From Paenibacillus contaminans (GTDB taxonomy: Bacteria; Bacillota; Bacilli; Paenibacillales; NBRC-103111): DNA of 64,000 nt. The position numbers and the translations under genes were made by a program. The notes below the pieces were generated by a model, which saw only the letters and a list, made by a program, of their open reading frames with translations, was not told the origin of the DNA and searched no databases. The stretch spans positions 62,001-126,000 of the forward strand of contig NZ_QMFB01000001.1 of NCBI RefSeq assembly GCF_003285015.1. Reading direction: 5' to 3'. Each line of letters starts with the position of its first letter. The first letter of the stretch is position 1. This document shows positions 36,387-45,529 of this stretch, in pieces.

Positions 36387-37199
36387 ATGTCACTCGGGAT
36401 CAAAATCGGCGAAGGAAATACGGCGGAGATTTTTGCCTGGGGAGACGGGAAGGTTATCAAGCTGTTTCGGGAATTTATGCCTCGGTCGACTATCGAACAG
36501 GAATGGAGCGTCAGCCAAGCGATATTGAGCGCCGGGCTGCCTGTTCCCCGCGTGTTCGGTTTGGAAGAGGTCGACGGCAAAACCGGAATTATTTATGAGC
36601 GCATCGGTGCTTCCAGCATGCTGGAGCGGCTGCTCGAAAATCCCGCGCTTGCCGAAGAAATGGGCTGTCGCATGGCGGTGTTACACGCAGCTATGCATAG
36701 TCGGATAGATGTGCGGAGAATGACGAGCCAGAAGAACGCCCTTGAAAAAGCAATCCTTCATGCCGATCTTTTGCAGGATAAGGAAAAGGACGAGATCGTT
36801 GCCCGACTGCATAAGCTGCCTGAAGGCAAATCCCTATGTCATGGCGATTTTCATCCTGGGAACGTTTTGCTGGGCAAAAGCGGGCCGATCGTCATCGATT
36901 GGAGCACAGGGGTTGCGGGCAATGCGTCGGCCGATGCGATGCGCACCAGGATGATGCTTGAACATGCCGTACTGCCGCCCGAAACGGCTGGGGACTGGAG
37001 CCGTCGCCTGGAAGCGATCAGGATGAAGCTGTGCAAGGCCTATCTGGAGGGTTACTTGAAGCTGACAGAGACGGATAAAGAAAGCATCGAAGAATGGGAA
37101 TTGCCGGTTGCTGCCGCCCGACTGGACGAAGGGGTGCCTGCAGAAGAGAAGCGGATATTGACCGATCGAATCCGTGCGCTTTTGCATTCGCATGCATGA
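36387..37199 (+). CDS. Aminoglycoside/choline phosphotransferase-fold kinase (APH family), substrate unknown
   Basis: The 270-residue soluble protein has the APH/choline-kinase catalytic loop LCHGDFHPGNVLL (about 150-162) and the metal-binding VIDWSTGVAG (about 170-179). The N-lobe has IGEGNTAEIFAWGDGKVIKLF with a likely ATP-binding Lys and a Glu in ERIGASSMLERLL. Known relatives phosphorylate aminoglycosides, choline, homoserine or small sugars; the substrate here cannot be read from sequence. A good GGAGGA precedes the ATG. It stands alone between polC and the rimP promoter, next to repeat cassettes, which hints at insertion into a usually contiguous housekeeping region. Confidence 0.85.
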   Translation: MSLGIKIGEGNTAEIFAWGDGKVIKLFREFMPRSTIEQEWSVSQAILSAGLPVPRVFGLEEVDGKTGIIYERIGASSMLERLLENPALAEEMGCRMAVLHAAMHSRIDVRRMTSQKNALEKAILHADLLQDKEKDEIVARLHKLPEGKSLCHGDFHPGNVLLGKSGPIVIDWSTGVAGNASADAMRTRMMLEHAVLPPETAGDWSRRLEAIRMKLCKAYLEGYLKLTETDKESIEEWELPVAAARLDEGVPAEEKRILTDRIRALLHSHA

Positions 37200-37275
37200 C
37201 GTTTATCGATGTCGGGCACAGGGAAACATGCCTAATGATAGCGAAATTCCGCTTTCATTTTGTTTTCATGGCCTA

Positions 37276-37305
37276 TTGTGTTTGGATAAATGACTATGCT
37301 ATAAT
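37276..37305 (+). promoter_or_regulatory. Sigma-A-type promoter of the rimP-nusA-infB operon
   Basis: TTGTGT (37276-37281), an 18-nt spacer and TATAAT (37300-37305) with an extended TGC before it (TGCTATAAT). The -35 is weak but the -10 is ideal. The leader is about 115 nt. Confidence 0.65.
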
Positions 37306-37340
37306 ATTTTTGGTAATCATCTTGATAGGTATGCGTATCC

Positions 37341-37362
37341 GAGAGTGGGGAAACCCACTCTT
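37341..37362 (+). promoter_or_regulatory. GAAA-tetraloop hairpin in the rimP leader
   Basis: AGAGTGGG (37342-37349) and CCCACTCT (37354-37361) form a perfect 8-bp stem closed by GAAA. Only TTT follows, so it is unlikely to terminate alone. It lies about 67 nt before rimP and may regulate the operon or protect its mRNA. Confidence 0.6.
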
Positions 37363-37428
37363 TACATTTTGTATTGGGCTGTTTGCGGTTATGGACAGCT
37401 AGCTTATAGCAAGAAAGGGGGCAAGACC

Positions 37429-37887
37429 ATGAGTTCGCAAGTGAAAACGATCGTTGAGCCGATGCTTGTGCCGTATTTGGAGGAAGGTGGGTTCGAGCTC
37501 GTTGACATTGAATATGTAAAGGAAGGCAGCAACTGGTTTCTTCGCGTATATGTAGATAAAGAAGGCGGAATCGACATTGACGATTGCGGGCGTATCAGCG
37601 AATTCCTGAGCGCAAAGCTCGACGAAGAAGATCCGATACCGAGCGCTTATTTTCTCGAGGTGTCCTCGCCGGGGGCCGAAAGGCCGCTTCGCAAACCGGA
37701 AGATTACCGCAAGGCGATCGATAAACACGTGTTCGTTACTACATACGAACCGATTGACGGTTTGAAGGAATTCGAAGGCAAACTACTCGCTTACGACGAA
37801 GAGAAGCTGTCGATTCAAATCGGCAAGAAGCAGCACGACCTGCCGGCGGCGAAAGTGGCCAGCGCAAGGCTCGCAGTCGTTTTCTAG
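37429..37887 (+). CDS. rimP: Ribosome maturation factor RimP
   Basis: The 152-residue protein shows VEPMLVPYLEEGGFELVDIEYVKEG, WFLRVYVDKEGGIDIDDCGRISEFLSAKLD and YFLEVSSPGAERPLRKPEDY, all conserved RimP blocks. It assists 30S assembly. ATG 37429 follows AAGAAAGGGGG; a frame extension from 37345 runs through the leader hairpin and is rejected. It heads the nusA-infB operon as in most bacteria. Confidence 0.96.
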   Translation: MSSQVKTIVEPMLVPYLEEGGFELVDIEYVKEGSNWFLRVYVDKEGGIDIDDCGRISEFLSAKLDEEDPIPSAYFLEVSSPGAERPLRKPEDYRKAIDKHVFVTTYEPIDGLKEFEGKLLAYDEEKLSIQIGKKQHDLPAAKVASARLAVVF

Positions 37888-37969
37888 CAATTGTAGAAGC
37901 GCTCTAATGCTGCGGTAAGCGCCGCAAGCGTTATCCTTGGCGCACAACAAACACCAGGCAGAACAGGGC

Positions 37970-37997
37970 GGTTTCGTTTGCATCGACAAGCGGAACC
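37970..37997 (+). promoter_or_regulatory. Hairpin between rimP and nusA
   Basis: GGTTTCGTTTG (37970-37980) and CAAGCGGAACC (37987-37997) pair over 11 bp (two G-T wobbles) around a 6-nt loop. It lacks a T-run and lies about 58 nt before nusA in a 168-nt gap that has no gene. It may be a processing or NusA-control site. Confidence 0.5.
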
Positions 37998-38055
37998 GTT
38001 CGCATAATTTCAAGAGAATCGATGTTTACTAATTGAAAGGGGGAGCTTCAGGCAA

Positions 38056-39153
38056 ATGAACACTGATTTTATAGATGCGTTGCATGAGATTGAATCAACC
38101 AAAGGGATAAGCAAGGATATTTTGATTGAGGCGATCGAGGCGGCACTCATTTCCAGCTACAAACGCAATTTCAATACGGCGCAAAACGTGCGCGTCGATA
38201 TCAATCGTCACACAGGGGTAATTCGGGTATATGCCCGCAAAAATGTCGTCGACGAAGTGCTTGATCCCCGTTTGGAAATCTCGCTTGATGCGGCGCGTGA
38301 AATCAATCTGAATTATCAGCATGACGATATCGTCGAAATCGAAGTGACGCCTCGCGACTTCGGACGCATTGCGGCCCAGACGGCTAAGCAAGTCGTCACA
38401 CAGCGCATTCGCGAAGCGGAGCGCGGGCTGATCTATAACGCTTTTATCGAGAAAGAGGAAGACATCGTCACCGGTATCGTGCAGCGTCAGGATACGCGCA
38501 ACGTTTATGTCGATCTAGGCAAGGTGGAGGCGGTGCTGCCGCTGACCGAGCTGATGCCGACGGAGAAGTTCAAGCACGGCGACCGGATCAAAGCATACAT
38601 TACTAAGGTTGACAACACGCCTAAAGGGCCGCAAATTATTTTGTCGCGTACTCATCCCGGCTTGCTGAAGCGGCTTTTCGAGCTGGAAGTTCCGGAAATT
38701 TTCGACGGCGTCGTGGAAATTCGTTCCGTAGCGCGCGAAGCCGGCTTCCGCTCCAAAATCGCGGTTCATTCCCGTAACGCCGAAGTGGATCCGGTAGGAT
38801 CCTGCGTAGGGCAAAAAGGGCTTCGCGTTCAAACGATCGTCGGCGAACTGAAGGGCGAGAAGATCGATATCGTCAGATGGTCCGAAAGCGTCGAGGAATA
38901 CGTGGCGAATGCGCTAAGTCCGTCCAAGGTGCTGGAAGTGAACGTTTTCGAATCGGAGAAAATGTGCCGCGTGATCGTTCCCGATTATCAGTTGTCGCTT
39001 GCGATCGGCATCAAGGGGCAAAATGCCCGTCTTGCCGCTAAGCTGACCGGCTGGAAGATCGACATCAAAAGCGAGACGCAGGCCGAGCAAGAATTCGGAA
39101 GACCGAAAGACGCATCGGAAGAAATGCATCAGGACTCGGTCAGCATCGACTGA
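38056..39153 (+). CDS. nusA: Transcription termination/antitermination factor NusA
   Basis: The 365-residue protein has an N-terminal RNAP-binding domain (about 1-130), an S1 domain ([21 protein letters not shown]), KH1 ([27 protein letters not shown]) and KH2 ([23 protein letters not shown]). It lacks the extra C-terminal acidic repeats of E. coli, as usual in Firmicutes. GAAAGGGGGAG precedes the ATG. It modulates pausing and termination, including at the hairpins seen here. Confidence 0.97.
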   Translation: MNTDFIDALHEIESTKGISKDILIEAIEAALISSYKRNFNTAQNVRVDINRHTGVIRVYARKNVVDEVLDPRLEISLDAAREINLNYQHDDIVEIEVTPRDFGRIAAQTAKQVVTQRIREAERGLIYNAFIEKEEDIVTGIVQRQDTRNVYVDLGKVEAVLPLTELMPTEKFKHGDRIKAYITKVDNTPKGPQIILSRTHPGLLKRLFELEVPEIFDGVVEIRSVAREAGFRSKIAVHSRNAEVDPVGSCVGQKGLRVQTIVGELKGEKIDIVRWSESVEEYVANALSPSKVLEVNVFESEKMCRVIVPDYQLSLAIGIKGQNARLAAKLTGWKIDIKSETQAEQEFGRPKDASEEMHQDSVSID

Positions 39154-39270
39154 TTTTTGTCTGACTCCGGTTCGCATTGTAGCCGTTTGGGCCCGGATGC
39201 TGTGAAAAATGCCGTTGGCCGTTAAGCAAAGAGCAATGCTTTCGGCCGTAACAGGGTTGGTGATAGAACG

Positions 39271-39585
39271 ATGAGAACGAAAAAAATACCGCTGCGCAAA
39301 TGCGTAGCCTGCCAGGAAATGATGCCCAAAAAAGAATTGATCAGAGTCGTTCGAACGCCGGACGAACAAGTATTGATCGATTTAAGCGGCAAAAAATCGG
39401 GCCGAGGCGCATATTTGTGCGGGAAGCTGTCCTGCTTCAAGCTGGCCAAAAAGAGCAAAGCGCTGGACCGGGCTTTAAAGCATACGGTCAGCCTAGAACT
39501 TTACGATCAGCTGGCAAGCGATTTTGTTAAAGTGGAAGATGAGTTTTTATTGGCCAAAGAATCGGAGAATGACGATGAAGAATAA
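39271..39585 (+). CDS. rnpM: RNase P modulator RnpM (YlxR)
   Basis: The 104-residue protein has the YlxR signature: KIPLRKCVACQEMMPKKELIRVV, GRGAYLCGKLSCFKLAKKSKALDRALK. YlxR binds RNase P RNA in B. subtilis and modulates its activity. It sits between nusA and ylxQ as expected. The 117-nt gap before it shows no clear structure. The ribosome site (GGTTGGTGA) is modest. The stop overlaps ylxQ by 11 nt. Confidence 0.92.
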   Translation: MRTKKIPLRKCVACQEMMPKKELIRVVRTPDEQVLIDLSGKKSGRGAYLCGKLSCFKLAKKSKALDRALKHTVSLELYDQLASDFVKVEDEFLLAKESENDDEE

Positions 39586-39886
39586 AGTGTTCTCAAACCT
39601 CGGTTTGGCTATGAGAGCTGGCAAGCTCGTAACCGGCGACGAAAGCGTGCTGGAAGCGGTCAGGTCCGGCGAGGCGAAACTGGTCGTAGTGGCGGAGGAT
39701 GCATCGGATAACACCCGAAAGAAAATCGCGGATAAATGCTCGTTTTACGAGGTTCCGCTATTCGTATACGGCAGCCGAAACGAGCTTGGGGGGAGCATCG
39801 GCAAACCCGAGCGGGTCGTCATGGCGGTAACCGACGCTGGATTTGCGAAGCTGATCGGCGATCGGCTTCACCCTTCGGCCGAATGA
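39575..39886 (+). CDS. ylxQ: L7Ae-family RNA-binding protein YlxQ
   Basis: The 103-residue protein begins MKNKVFSNLGLAMRAGKLVT and contains the L7Ae/L30e-like core (LVVVAEDASDNTRKKI, then a PLFVYGSRNELGGSIGK segment). Members bind kink-turn RNA. ATG 39575 is preferred, with GGAGA 6 nt upstream; ATG 39569 is an alternative adding two residues. It overlaps rnpM and is followed by a 134-nt gap before infB. Confidence 0.9.
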   Translation: MKNKVFSNLGLAMRAGKLVTGDESVLEAVRSGEAKLVVVAEDASDNTRKKIADKCSFYEVPLFVYGSRNELGGSIGKPERVVMAVTDAGFAKLIGDRLHPSAE

Positions 39887-40020
39887 TGCGGGGGGCGGAA
39901 CCGGCAATAAGAGCGGATGCTGGAGGGTGGAGCCGTTGCGCCTTTTGGGAACGGACGAAGCCGCGTACGAGAGCGGTGAAAGGTATGTAGGGTCTGGAAA
40001 ATCTTCGGAGGTGGAACAAT

Positions 40021-43000
40021 TTGAGTAAACAAGACAATAAAGATAATAAAGATAAACTACGCGTGTACGAATATGCCAAATCACTGAATATGAGCAGCAA
40101 GGAGATCATCACGATATTGAAACGTACAGGAATTGAAGTCAACAACCATATGAGCGTTATGGAAAATTCGGCAGTGGAATCGGTAGAGAAGTTTTTCCGC
40201 GATGTAAAAGCGAACGCGGCAGCCAAACGGGCGGCGAACGACCGCACGGGAGCACCTGCCGGCCAATCGGCGCCTTCGCAAGCCAAGCCTCAACAGCCGG
40301 CTCAATCGCAAGAGCGTCCGCAAGCGCAAAGCCAGCGTCCTGCAGGAAATACCGGCGGCGGTCAAGATCGTCCGCAAGGCGGCCAGCAAGAGCAGCGCCA
40401 GCCTCAGCAAACGGCGCAAGTGCATGCAGCGGGTCAATCCCAACAGCAGCAGCCGCAAAGCGAGCAAGCTCAACCGCAAACGCAGCAAGCGCAGCAAACG
40501 CAAAGCCAATCCGCACAGCCGCAAGGACAGCGTCCGCAAGGCGGCGGATACGATCGTCAGCAAGGCAATCGCGGCCAGGGCGGCCAAGGACAACGTCGCG
40601 AGTATAGCGGCGGAGGCCAGGGCGGCCAAGGGCAGCGCTACGGCGGAGGCCAGGGCGGTCAAGGCGGCCAAGGTCAACGCTATGGCGGGGGCCAGGGCGG
40701 TCAAGGCGGCCAAGGGCAGCGTTACGGCGGAGGCCAGGGTGGCCAAGGCGGTCAAGGTGGCCAAGGACAGCGCTACGGCGGAGGCCAGGGTGGCCAAGGC
40801 GGTCAAGGCGGCCAAGGACAACGTTATGGCGGAGGCCAGGGCGGTCAAGGCGGTCAAGGGCAGCGCTACGGCGGAGGCCAAGGCGGTCAGGGCGGCCAAG
40901 GTCAAGGACAACGCTACGGCGGAGGCCAAGGCGGTCAAGGTCAAGGCCAACGTTTCGGCGGAGGCCAGGGTGGCCAAGGCGGTCAAGGAGGCGGTCAAGG
41001 CGGTTTTCAGCGTCGTCCCGACCAGAACCGTCCATCAAGCGGACCGGGCGGAGCGCGTCCTGCAGCAAGCGGAGCTCCTGCGCAATCTTCGCAGCCGCAG
41101 CGCCAGCGTTTCGATAACAATCGTCCCGAGAACCGCGGACCGAACCGTTCCACGCGTCCGACCTTCGTGCCGAGCGCGCAGGTGGGGGATCACGATGATG
41201 TGACCATCGGTAAGACACAAAGAAAAACGAAGCCTACACAAACCCGCTTCGACGATAATAAATCGAAGGGCGGCCAAGGCAAGGGCGGCCGTTTCGGCGC
41301 CAAAGGCCGTCAGCAACAGCAGCAGCAAGTAAGGAAAGAGAAAGTCGACAATACGCCGAAAAAAGTAATCGTCCGCGAAAAAACGATGACCGTCGGCGAA
41401 GTGGCGAAGCTGCTTCATAAAGACGTTTCGGAAGTGATCAAGAAGCTTCTCCTTATGGGCGTCATGGCGACAATCAACCAAGAGGTCGACATCGATACGA
41501 TCCAATTGATCGCGACGGAGTTCGGCGTTGAGGAAGTGGAAGTGAAAATTCCGGTCGACGAAGAAAACTTCGAATTGTTCGAAGAGAAGGATGAAGAAAC
41601 CGATCTTCAGGAACGTCCTCCGGTCGTTACGATCATGGGTCACGTCGACCACGGTAAAACGACTCTGCTTGACGCCATCCGCTCTACGAACGTCTCCGAG
41701 GGAGAAGCGGGCGGCATTACGCAGCACATCGGCGCATACCAAGTCGAAATTAACGGCAAAAAAATTACGTTCCTCGATACGCCGGGTCACGAAGCGTTTA
41801 CGTCCATGCGTGCGCGGGGCGCTCAAGTTACGGACATTACGATTATCGTCGTAGCTGCAGATGACGGTGTCATGCCGCAGACTGTGGAAGCGATCAACCA
41901 TGCAAAAGCTGCGAACGTGCCGATCATTATTGCGGTCAACAAAATCGATAAACCGGACGCCAACCCGGATCGTATCAAGCAAGAGCTGACCGAATACGAG
42001 CTTGTGCCGGAAGAGTGGGGCGGCGATACGATTTTCGTCAACCTGTCTGCGAAGCAGCGTACCAATCTGGAGCAGCTGCTTGAGATGATCCTGCTCGTTT
42101 CCGAAGTGCAGGAGCTTAAAGCGAATCCGGACAAACGCGCCCGCGGTACGGTTATCGAAGCGGAGCTTGACAAAGGCAAAGGCCCAGTCGCTCGCGTCCT
42201 GATCCAACACGGAACGCTGCGCGTCGGCGACAGCTTCGTAGCGGGCGTCAACTTCGGCCGGGTGCGTGCGATGGTCAATGACAGAGGCAAAAGACTCAAA
42301 GAGGCTCCGCCTTCAACGCCTGTCGAAATTACAGGCCTCACGGAAGTGCCGCAAGCCGGCGATCCGTTCATGGTGTACGAGGATGAGCGCAAAGCAAGAG
42401 AAGTCGCTCAGATGCGTTCGACGACGCTCCGTCAGTCGGAGATGGGCGCGAATTCCCGCGTAACGCTTGAGGATCTGTACAAGAACATCAAAGAAGGCGA
42501 AATCAAAGACCTGAACGTGATCATCAAAGCCGACGTACAAGGCTCCGTAGAGGCGCTCAAGGGCTCCCTCGCCAAGATCGAAGTCGAAGGCGCGCGCGTC
42601 AAAATCATCCATATGGGTGCAGGCGCGATTACGGAATCCGATATCATTCTGGCATCGGCGTCGAATGCGATCATCATCGGCTTCAACGTTCGTCCAGAGC
42701 CTCGCGTAACGGAGCTTGCCGAACAGGAGAAAGTGGACATTCGCCTGCATCGCGTTATTTACAGCGTGATCGAAGAGATCGAAGCAGCTATGAAAGGCAT
42801 GCTTGATCCGGTCTACAAAGAAAGTGTTATCGGCCATGCCGAAATCCGCAACACGTTTAAAGTGACGAAAGTCGGCGTCATTGCCGGTTGTATGGTTATA
42901 GACGGTAAAATGCAGCGCAACGCCGAAGCGCGTCTTATCCGCGGCGGAATCGTCGTATACGAAGGTAAGCTGGATTCCCTCAAACGCTTCAAGGACGATG

Positions 43001-43110
43001 CGAAAGAAGTTGCGCAAGGGTACGAATGCGGGATAACGCTCGAACGTTTCAACGACCTTAAAGAAGGGGATATTATTGAGGCGTTCGTAATGGAAACCGT
43101 CGAGAGGTGA
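40021..43110 (+). CDS. infB: Translation initiation factor IF-2 with long Gly/Gln repeat region
   Basis: The 1029-residue protein starts at TTG 40021 (CGGAGG upstream). It has a first IF2-N domain (about 5-65), a Gln/Ala/Pro-rich then Gly/Gln/Arg repeat region (about 70-400), a second IF2-N domain ([22 protein letters not shown], about 455-505), and the GTPase domain with [13 protein letters not shown] (about 540). Domains II, III and the tRNA-binding C2 domain follow. It places initiator tRNA on the 30S subunit. The repeat section is far longer than in B. subtilis (716 residues in total). Confidence 0.97.
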   Translation: MSKQDNKDNKDKLRVYEYAKSLNMSSKEIITILKRTGIEVNNHMSVMENSAVESVEKFFRDVKANAAAKRAANDRTGAPAGQSAPSQAKPQQPAQSQERPQAQSQRPAGNTGGGQDRPQGGQQEQRQPQQTAQVHAAGQSQQQQPQSEQAQPQTQQAQQTQSQSAQPQGQRPQGGGYDRQQGNRGQGGQGQRREYSGGGQGGQGQRYGGGQGGQGGQGQRYGGGQGGQGGQGQRYGGGQGGQGGQGGQGQRYGGGQGGQGGQGGQGQRYGGGQGGQGGQGQRYGGGQGGQGGQGQGQRYGGGQGGQGQGQRFGGGQGGQGGQGGGQGGFQRRPDQNRPSSGPGGARPAASGAPAQSSQPQRQRFDNNRPENRGPNRSTRPTFVPSAQVGDHDDVTIGKTQRKTKPTQTRFDDNKSKGGQGKGGRFGAKGRQQQQQQVRKEKVDNTPKKVIVREKTMTVGEVAKLLHKDVSEVIKKLLLMGVMATINQEVDIDTIQLIATEFGVEEVEVKIPVDEENFELFEEKDEETDLQERPPVVTIMGHVDHGKTTLLDAIRSTNVSEGEAGGITQHIGAYQVEINGKKITFLDTPGHEAFTSMRARGAQVTDITIIVVAADDGVMPQTVEAINHAKAANVPIIIAVNKIDKPDANPDRIKQELTEYELVPEEWGGDTIFVNLSAKQRTNLEQLLEMILLVSEVQELKANPDKRARGTVIEAELDKGKGPVARVLIQHGTLRVGDSFVAGVNFGRVRAMVNDRGKRLKEAPPSTPVEITGLTEVPQAGDPFMVYEDERKAREVAQMRSTTLRQSEMGANSRVTLEDLYKNIKEGEIKDLNVIIKADVQGSVEALKGSLAKIEVEGARVKIIHMGAGAITESDIILASASNAIIIGFNVRPEPRVTELAEQEKVDIRLHRVIYSVIEEIEAAMKGMLDPVYKESVIGHAEIRNTFKVTKVGVIAGCMVIDGKMQRNAEARLIRGGIVVYEGKLDSLKRFKDDAKEVAQGYECGITLERFNDLKEGDIIEAFVMETVER
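40603..41010 (+). repeat. In-frame tandem repeat within infB
   Basis: Nine imperfect units of 39-51 nt encode (Y/F)[17 protein letters not shown] blocks. Unit boundaries are marked by CGCTACGGCGGAGGCCAG-like DNA. Units differ by insertion or loss of 9-nt GGQ triplets, a pattern expected from replication slippage, all in frame. Confidence 0.9.
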
Positions 43111-43116
43111 TGTTAG

Positions 43117-43473
43117 ATGGCAAAGGTTCGAACTGGCAGAGTCGGCGAACAAATCAAGAAAGAACTTACGACTATACTTCAGACGGAGTTTAAGGATCCC
43201 CGCGTCGGTTTTCTGACGATAACGGGCGTCGAAGCTACGAATGATCTGTCGCAAGCGAAAGTATATCTGAGCGTATTCGGTACCGACGAGCAGAAGGAGA
43301 ACACGTTAAAGGCGCTTGCAAGCGGGACGGGATTCATCCGCAAGGAGCTCGGCAAAAGAATTCGTCTGCGCGTCGTACCGGAATTGATTTTTAAATTCGA
43401 CACGTCGATCGAGTATGGCAGCCGGATCGAATCGCTGCTCGGCAAGCTGAACGAGGAGAAGCCGGAAGCATGA
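43117..43473 (+). CDS. rbfA: Ribosome-binding factor A
   Basis: The 118-residue protein has the RbfA fold signatures RTGRVGEQIKKELTTILQTEFKDPRVGFLTI and SQAKVYLSVFGTD, ending RLRVVPELIFKFDTSIEYGSRI. It assists 16S 5' end maturation and cold adaptation. Its ribosome site (GAGAGGTGA) lies in the last codons of infB; its stop overlaps the next gene by 4 nt. Confidence 0.96.
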   Translation: MAKVRTGRVGEQIKKELTTILQTEFKDPRVGFLTITGVEATNDLSQAKVYLSVFGTDEQKENTLKALASGTGFIRKELGKRIRLRVVPELIFKFDTSIEYGSRIESLLGKLNEEKPEA

Positions 43474-44462
43474 CGATACCGTCGACCTCCTATCAGCGGC
43501 AATTGTCGATGGCGGCCGATTTTATTCGCGAGCATGACGATTTCTTGGTGGTATCCCATTTGAACCCTGATGGAGATGCCGCCAGCTCGACGCTCGCAGT
43601 CGGGTGGATGCTGGAACGGTTGAACAAAACATTCATCATGATTAATGAAGGACCGGTTCCGCCTAAATTCGATTGCTTGTGGGGGCACGGGCGAATCGTC
43701 GATAATTCCGAAGCCAAGCCCGAAAGGACGTTTCGTCATATTATCAGCGTAGACTGCGCGGACTTCGCAAGAATCGGCGATGTAAGCCAGCTTTTTGCGG
43801 AGGACGCGGTCTTGCTGAATATCGATCATCATCCTACGAATGACGGCTTCGGTTCCGTTCAGCTTATTAAGCCGGACGCTGCGGCAACGGCGGAGATCTT
43901 ATACGATTTGGCCGTAAGTCTCGGGATGAAGTGGGACGAGGCGTTATGCAGATGCATATATACGGGGATGTTGACCGATACGGGAGGATTCCGTTATTCG
44001 AATACGACTCCGAACGTCATGCGGATTGCAGCGGAAATGATCCAGCACGGCGTCAAAGGCCATGAACTGGCCGAAAGACTCTTGGAAAATCTTACGCTTG
44101 CACAAGTAATCTTGCTTCGCAAGGCGCTTGAAAGCCTGGCATTCGCAAACGACCGCCAAATCGCTTGGATTTCGGTGACGCGGGACGATATGACGGAAGC
44201 CCGAGCAACCAAAGAGGATTCCGAGGGGCTGGTCAATTATCCCCGCAATATCGAAGGTGTTGAAGTGGGCATATTGTTCCGCGAGGCCAATGAGCATACC
44301 GTGAAAGTCAGTTTGCGGTCGGCGAGCCGCGTCGATGTTTCGGCAATCGCTCAGGTTTTCGGCGGAGGCGGGCATGTTCGGGCTTCCGGATGCACGGTCG
44401 AGGGTACGATCGAACAGGTAGTCGAACGCGTGGTTAAGGAAGTAGGTCAGGTACTCGGATGA
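43470..44462 (+). CDS. nrnA: Bifunctional oligoribonuclease / pAp phosphatase NrnA
   Basis: The 330-residue DHH-DHHA1 protein shows motif I VVSHLNPDGDAASSTLA, SVDCADFARIGD, LNIDHHPTNDGFG with the DHH triad, and a C-terminal GGGGHVRASGC. It degrades nano-RNA and pAp. It is coupled to rbfA and truB through 4-nt overlaps at both ends, the same order as in B. subtilis (ytqI-type paralogs occur elsewhere; here the gene sits in the infB operon). Confidence 0.93.
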   Translation: MTIPSTSYQRQLSMAADFIREHDDFLVVSHLNPDGDAASSTLAVGWMLERLNKTFIMINEGPVPPKFDCLWGHGRIVDNSEAKPERTFRHIISVDCADFARIGDVSQLFAEDAVLLNIDHHPTNDGFGSVQLIKPDAAATAEILYDLAVSLGMKWDEALCRCIYTGMLTDTGGFRYSNTTPNVMRIAAEMIQHGVKGHELAERLLENLTLAQVILLRKALESLAFANDRQIAWISVTRDDMTEARATKEDSEGLVNYPRNIEGVEVGILFREANEHTVKVSLRSASRVDVSAIAQVFGGGGHVRASGCTVEGTIEQVVERVVKEVGQVLG

Positions 44463-45376
44463 GTTTTGAAGGTGTTTTGCCGGTTTGGAAACCGGTTGAT
44501 TTCACATCGCATGATGTAGTGGCAAAGGTTCGCGGCATACTGGGCGTAAAGCGCATCGGGCATACGGGTACGTTAGATCCGAAAGTGACCGGCGTGCTGC
44601 CGCTCTGCATCGGCAGGGCGACGCGCGTCGTCGAATACATACAAGATCTGCCGAAGCAGTATGAAGCGACATTGACCGTCGGCTATGCTACGGATACGGA
44701 GGATGCGACCGGACAAGTGATCGCAGAAGCGGAACGCGTAGAAATTACCGCTGAACAGGCGGAGCGCGTTATACGCTCTTTTGTCGGCGTCATCAGCCAG
44801 GTTCCGCCGATGTATTCCGCCGTCAAGGTGGATGGCAAACGGCTCTACGAGCTTGCGAGACTCGGCAAAGAAGTAGAACGCAAAGCGCGTAATGTCGAAA
44901 TATACGGCATAAACTTGCTGTCCATGGACTTGGACAGGAGGCATCCGGAAATACGGTTTCGCGTCGATTGCTCGAAGGGAACGTACATTCGCACTTTGTG
45001 TGCGGATATCGGACAAGCGCTCGGTTACCCGGCCGTCATGTCCGATTTGGTGCGAACGGCCACCGGCTCGATGACGAAAGAGAATTGCTTGACCTTGGAG
45101 GATATCGGCCGACTGGTAAAGGAAGGACAGCTTCAGTCGAAGCTGATCGATACCGCTGCCGCCATTCCGCATGTTCCGGCGTTATCCGTAACCGATAAGG
45201 AAGCCGCAGACGCGCTTCAAGGCAAGAAGATTCGGCCGGCGGCGCCTCCTGCAGAAGTGCCGGACGACCGGTTATTCCGTCTGTTTGCGCCGGACGGGAC
45301 GTTCCTCGGTATTTTTCGCTTTGAACCCGATGCAGCGGTATTGCGTCCGGAGAAAGTGTTTTCCGAAGCTAGGTAA
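44459..45376 (+). CDS. truB: tRNA pseudouridine-55 synthase TruB
   Basis: The 305-residue enzyme has the catalytic motif IGHTGTLDPKVTGVLPL with D40, VVEYIQDLPKQYEATLTVGY, and a C-terminal region with SKGTYIRTLCADIG and a shortened PUA-like end. It makes the TΨC-loop pseudouridine. The start overlaps nrnA by 4 nt. Confidence 0.96.
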   Translation: MSFEGVLPVWKPVDFTSHDVVAKVRGILGVKRIGHTGTLDPKVTGVLPLCIGRATRVVEYIQDLPKQYEATLTVGYATDTEDATGQVIAEAERVEITAEQAERVIRSFVGVISQVPPMYSAVKVDGKRLYELARLGKEVERKARNVEIYGINLLSMDLDRRHPEIRFRVDCSKGTYIRTLCADIGQALGYPAVMSDLVRTATGSMTKENCLTLEDIGRLVKEGQLQSKLIDTAAAIPHVPALSVTDKEAADALQGKKIRPAAPPAEVPDDRLFRLFAPDGTFLGIFRFEPDAAVLRPEKVFSEAR

Positions 45377-45529
45377 ATGTCAGAACAGGACGTTGATGAA
45401 TCGGATGTAGCGGCATACGCTGCCCTTAGGGAGGCGCCCTGCCGCATCGCTCCCGTTCGGAGCGTCCTCATCGGTTGCTCTGGCATCGATGAATCGGCAA
45501 CTGATTTGGATAGGACAGGTGAGATTCGC

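Noticed and set aside
40081..41218. Long open frames on both strands and in a second + frame across the infB repeat
   Set aside because: Tandem repeats with a period divisible by three stay open in several frames; the products are low-complexity and the infB frame has both flanking domains.
45377..45529. N-terminal extension of ribF starting directly after truB
   Set aside because: The added 51 residues show no RibF likeness and a good ribosome site precedes ATG 45530.
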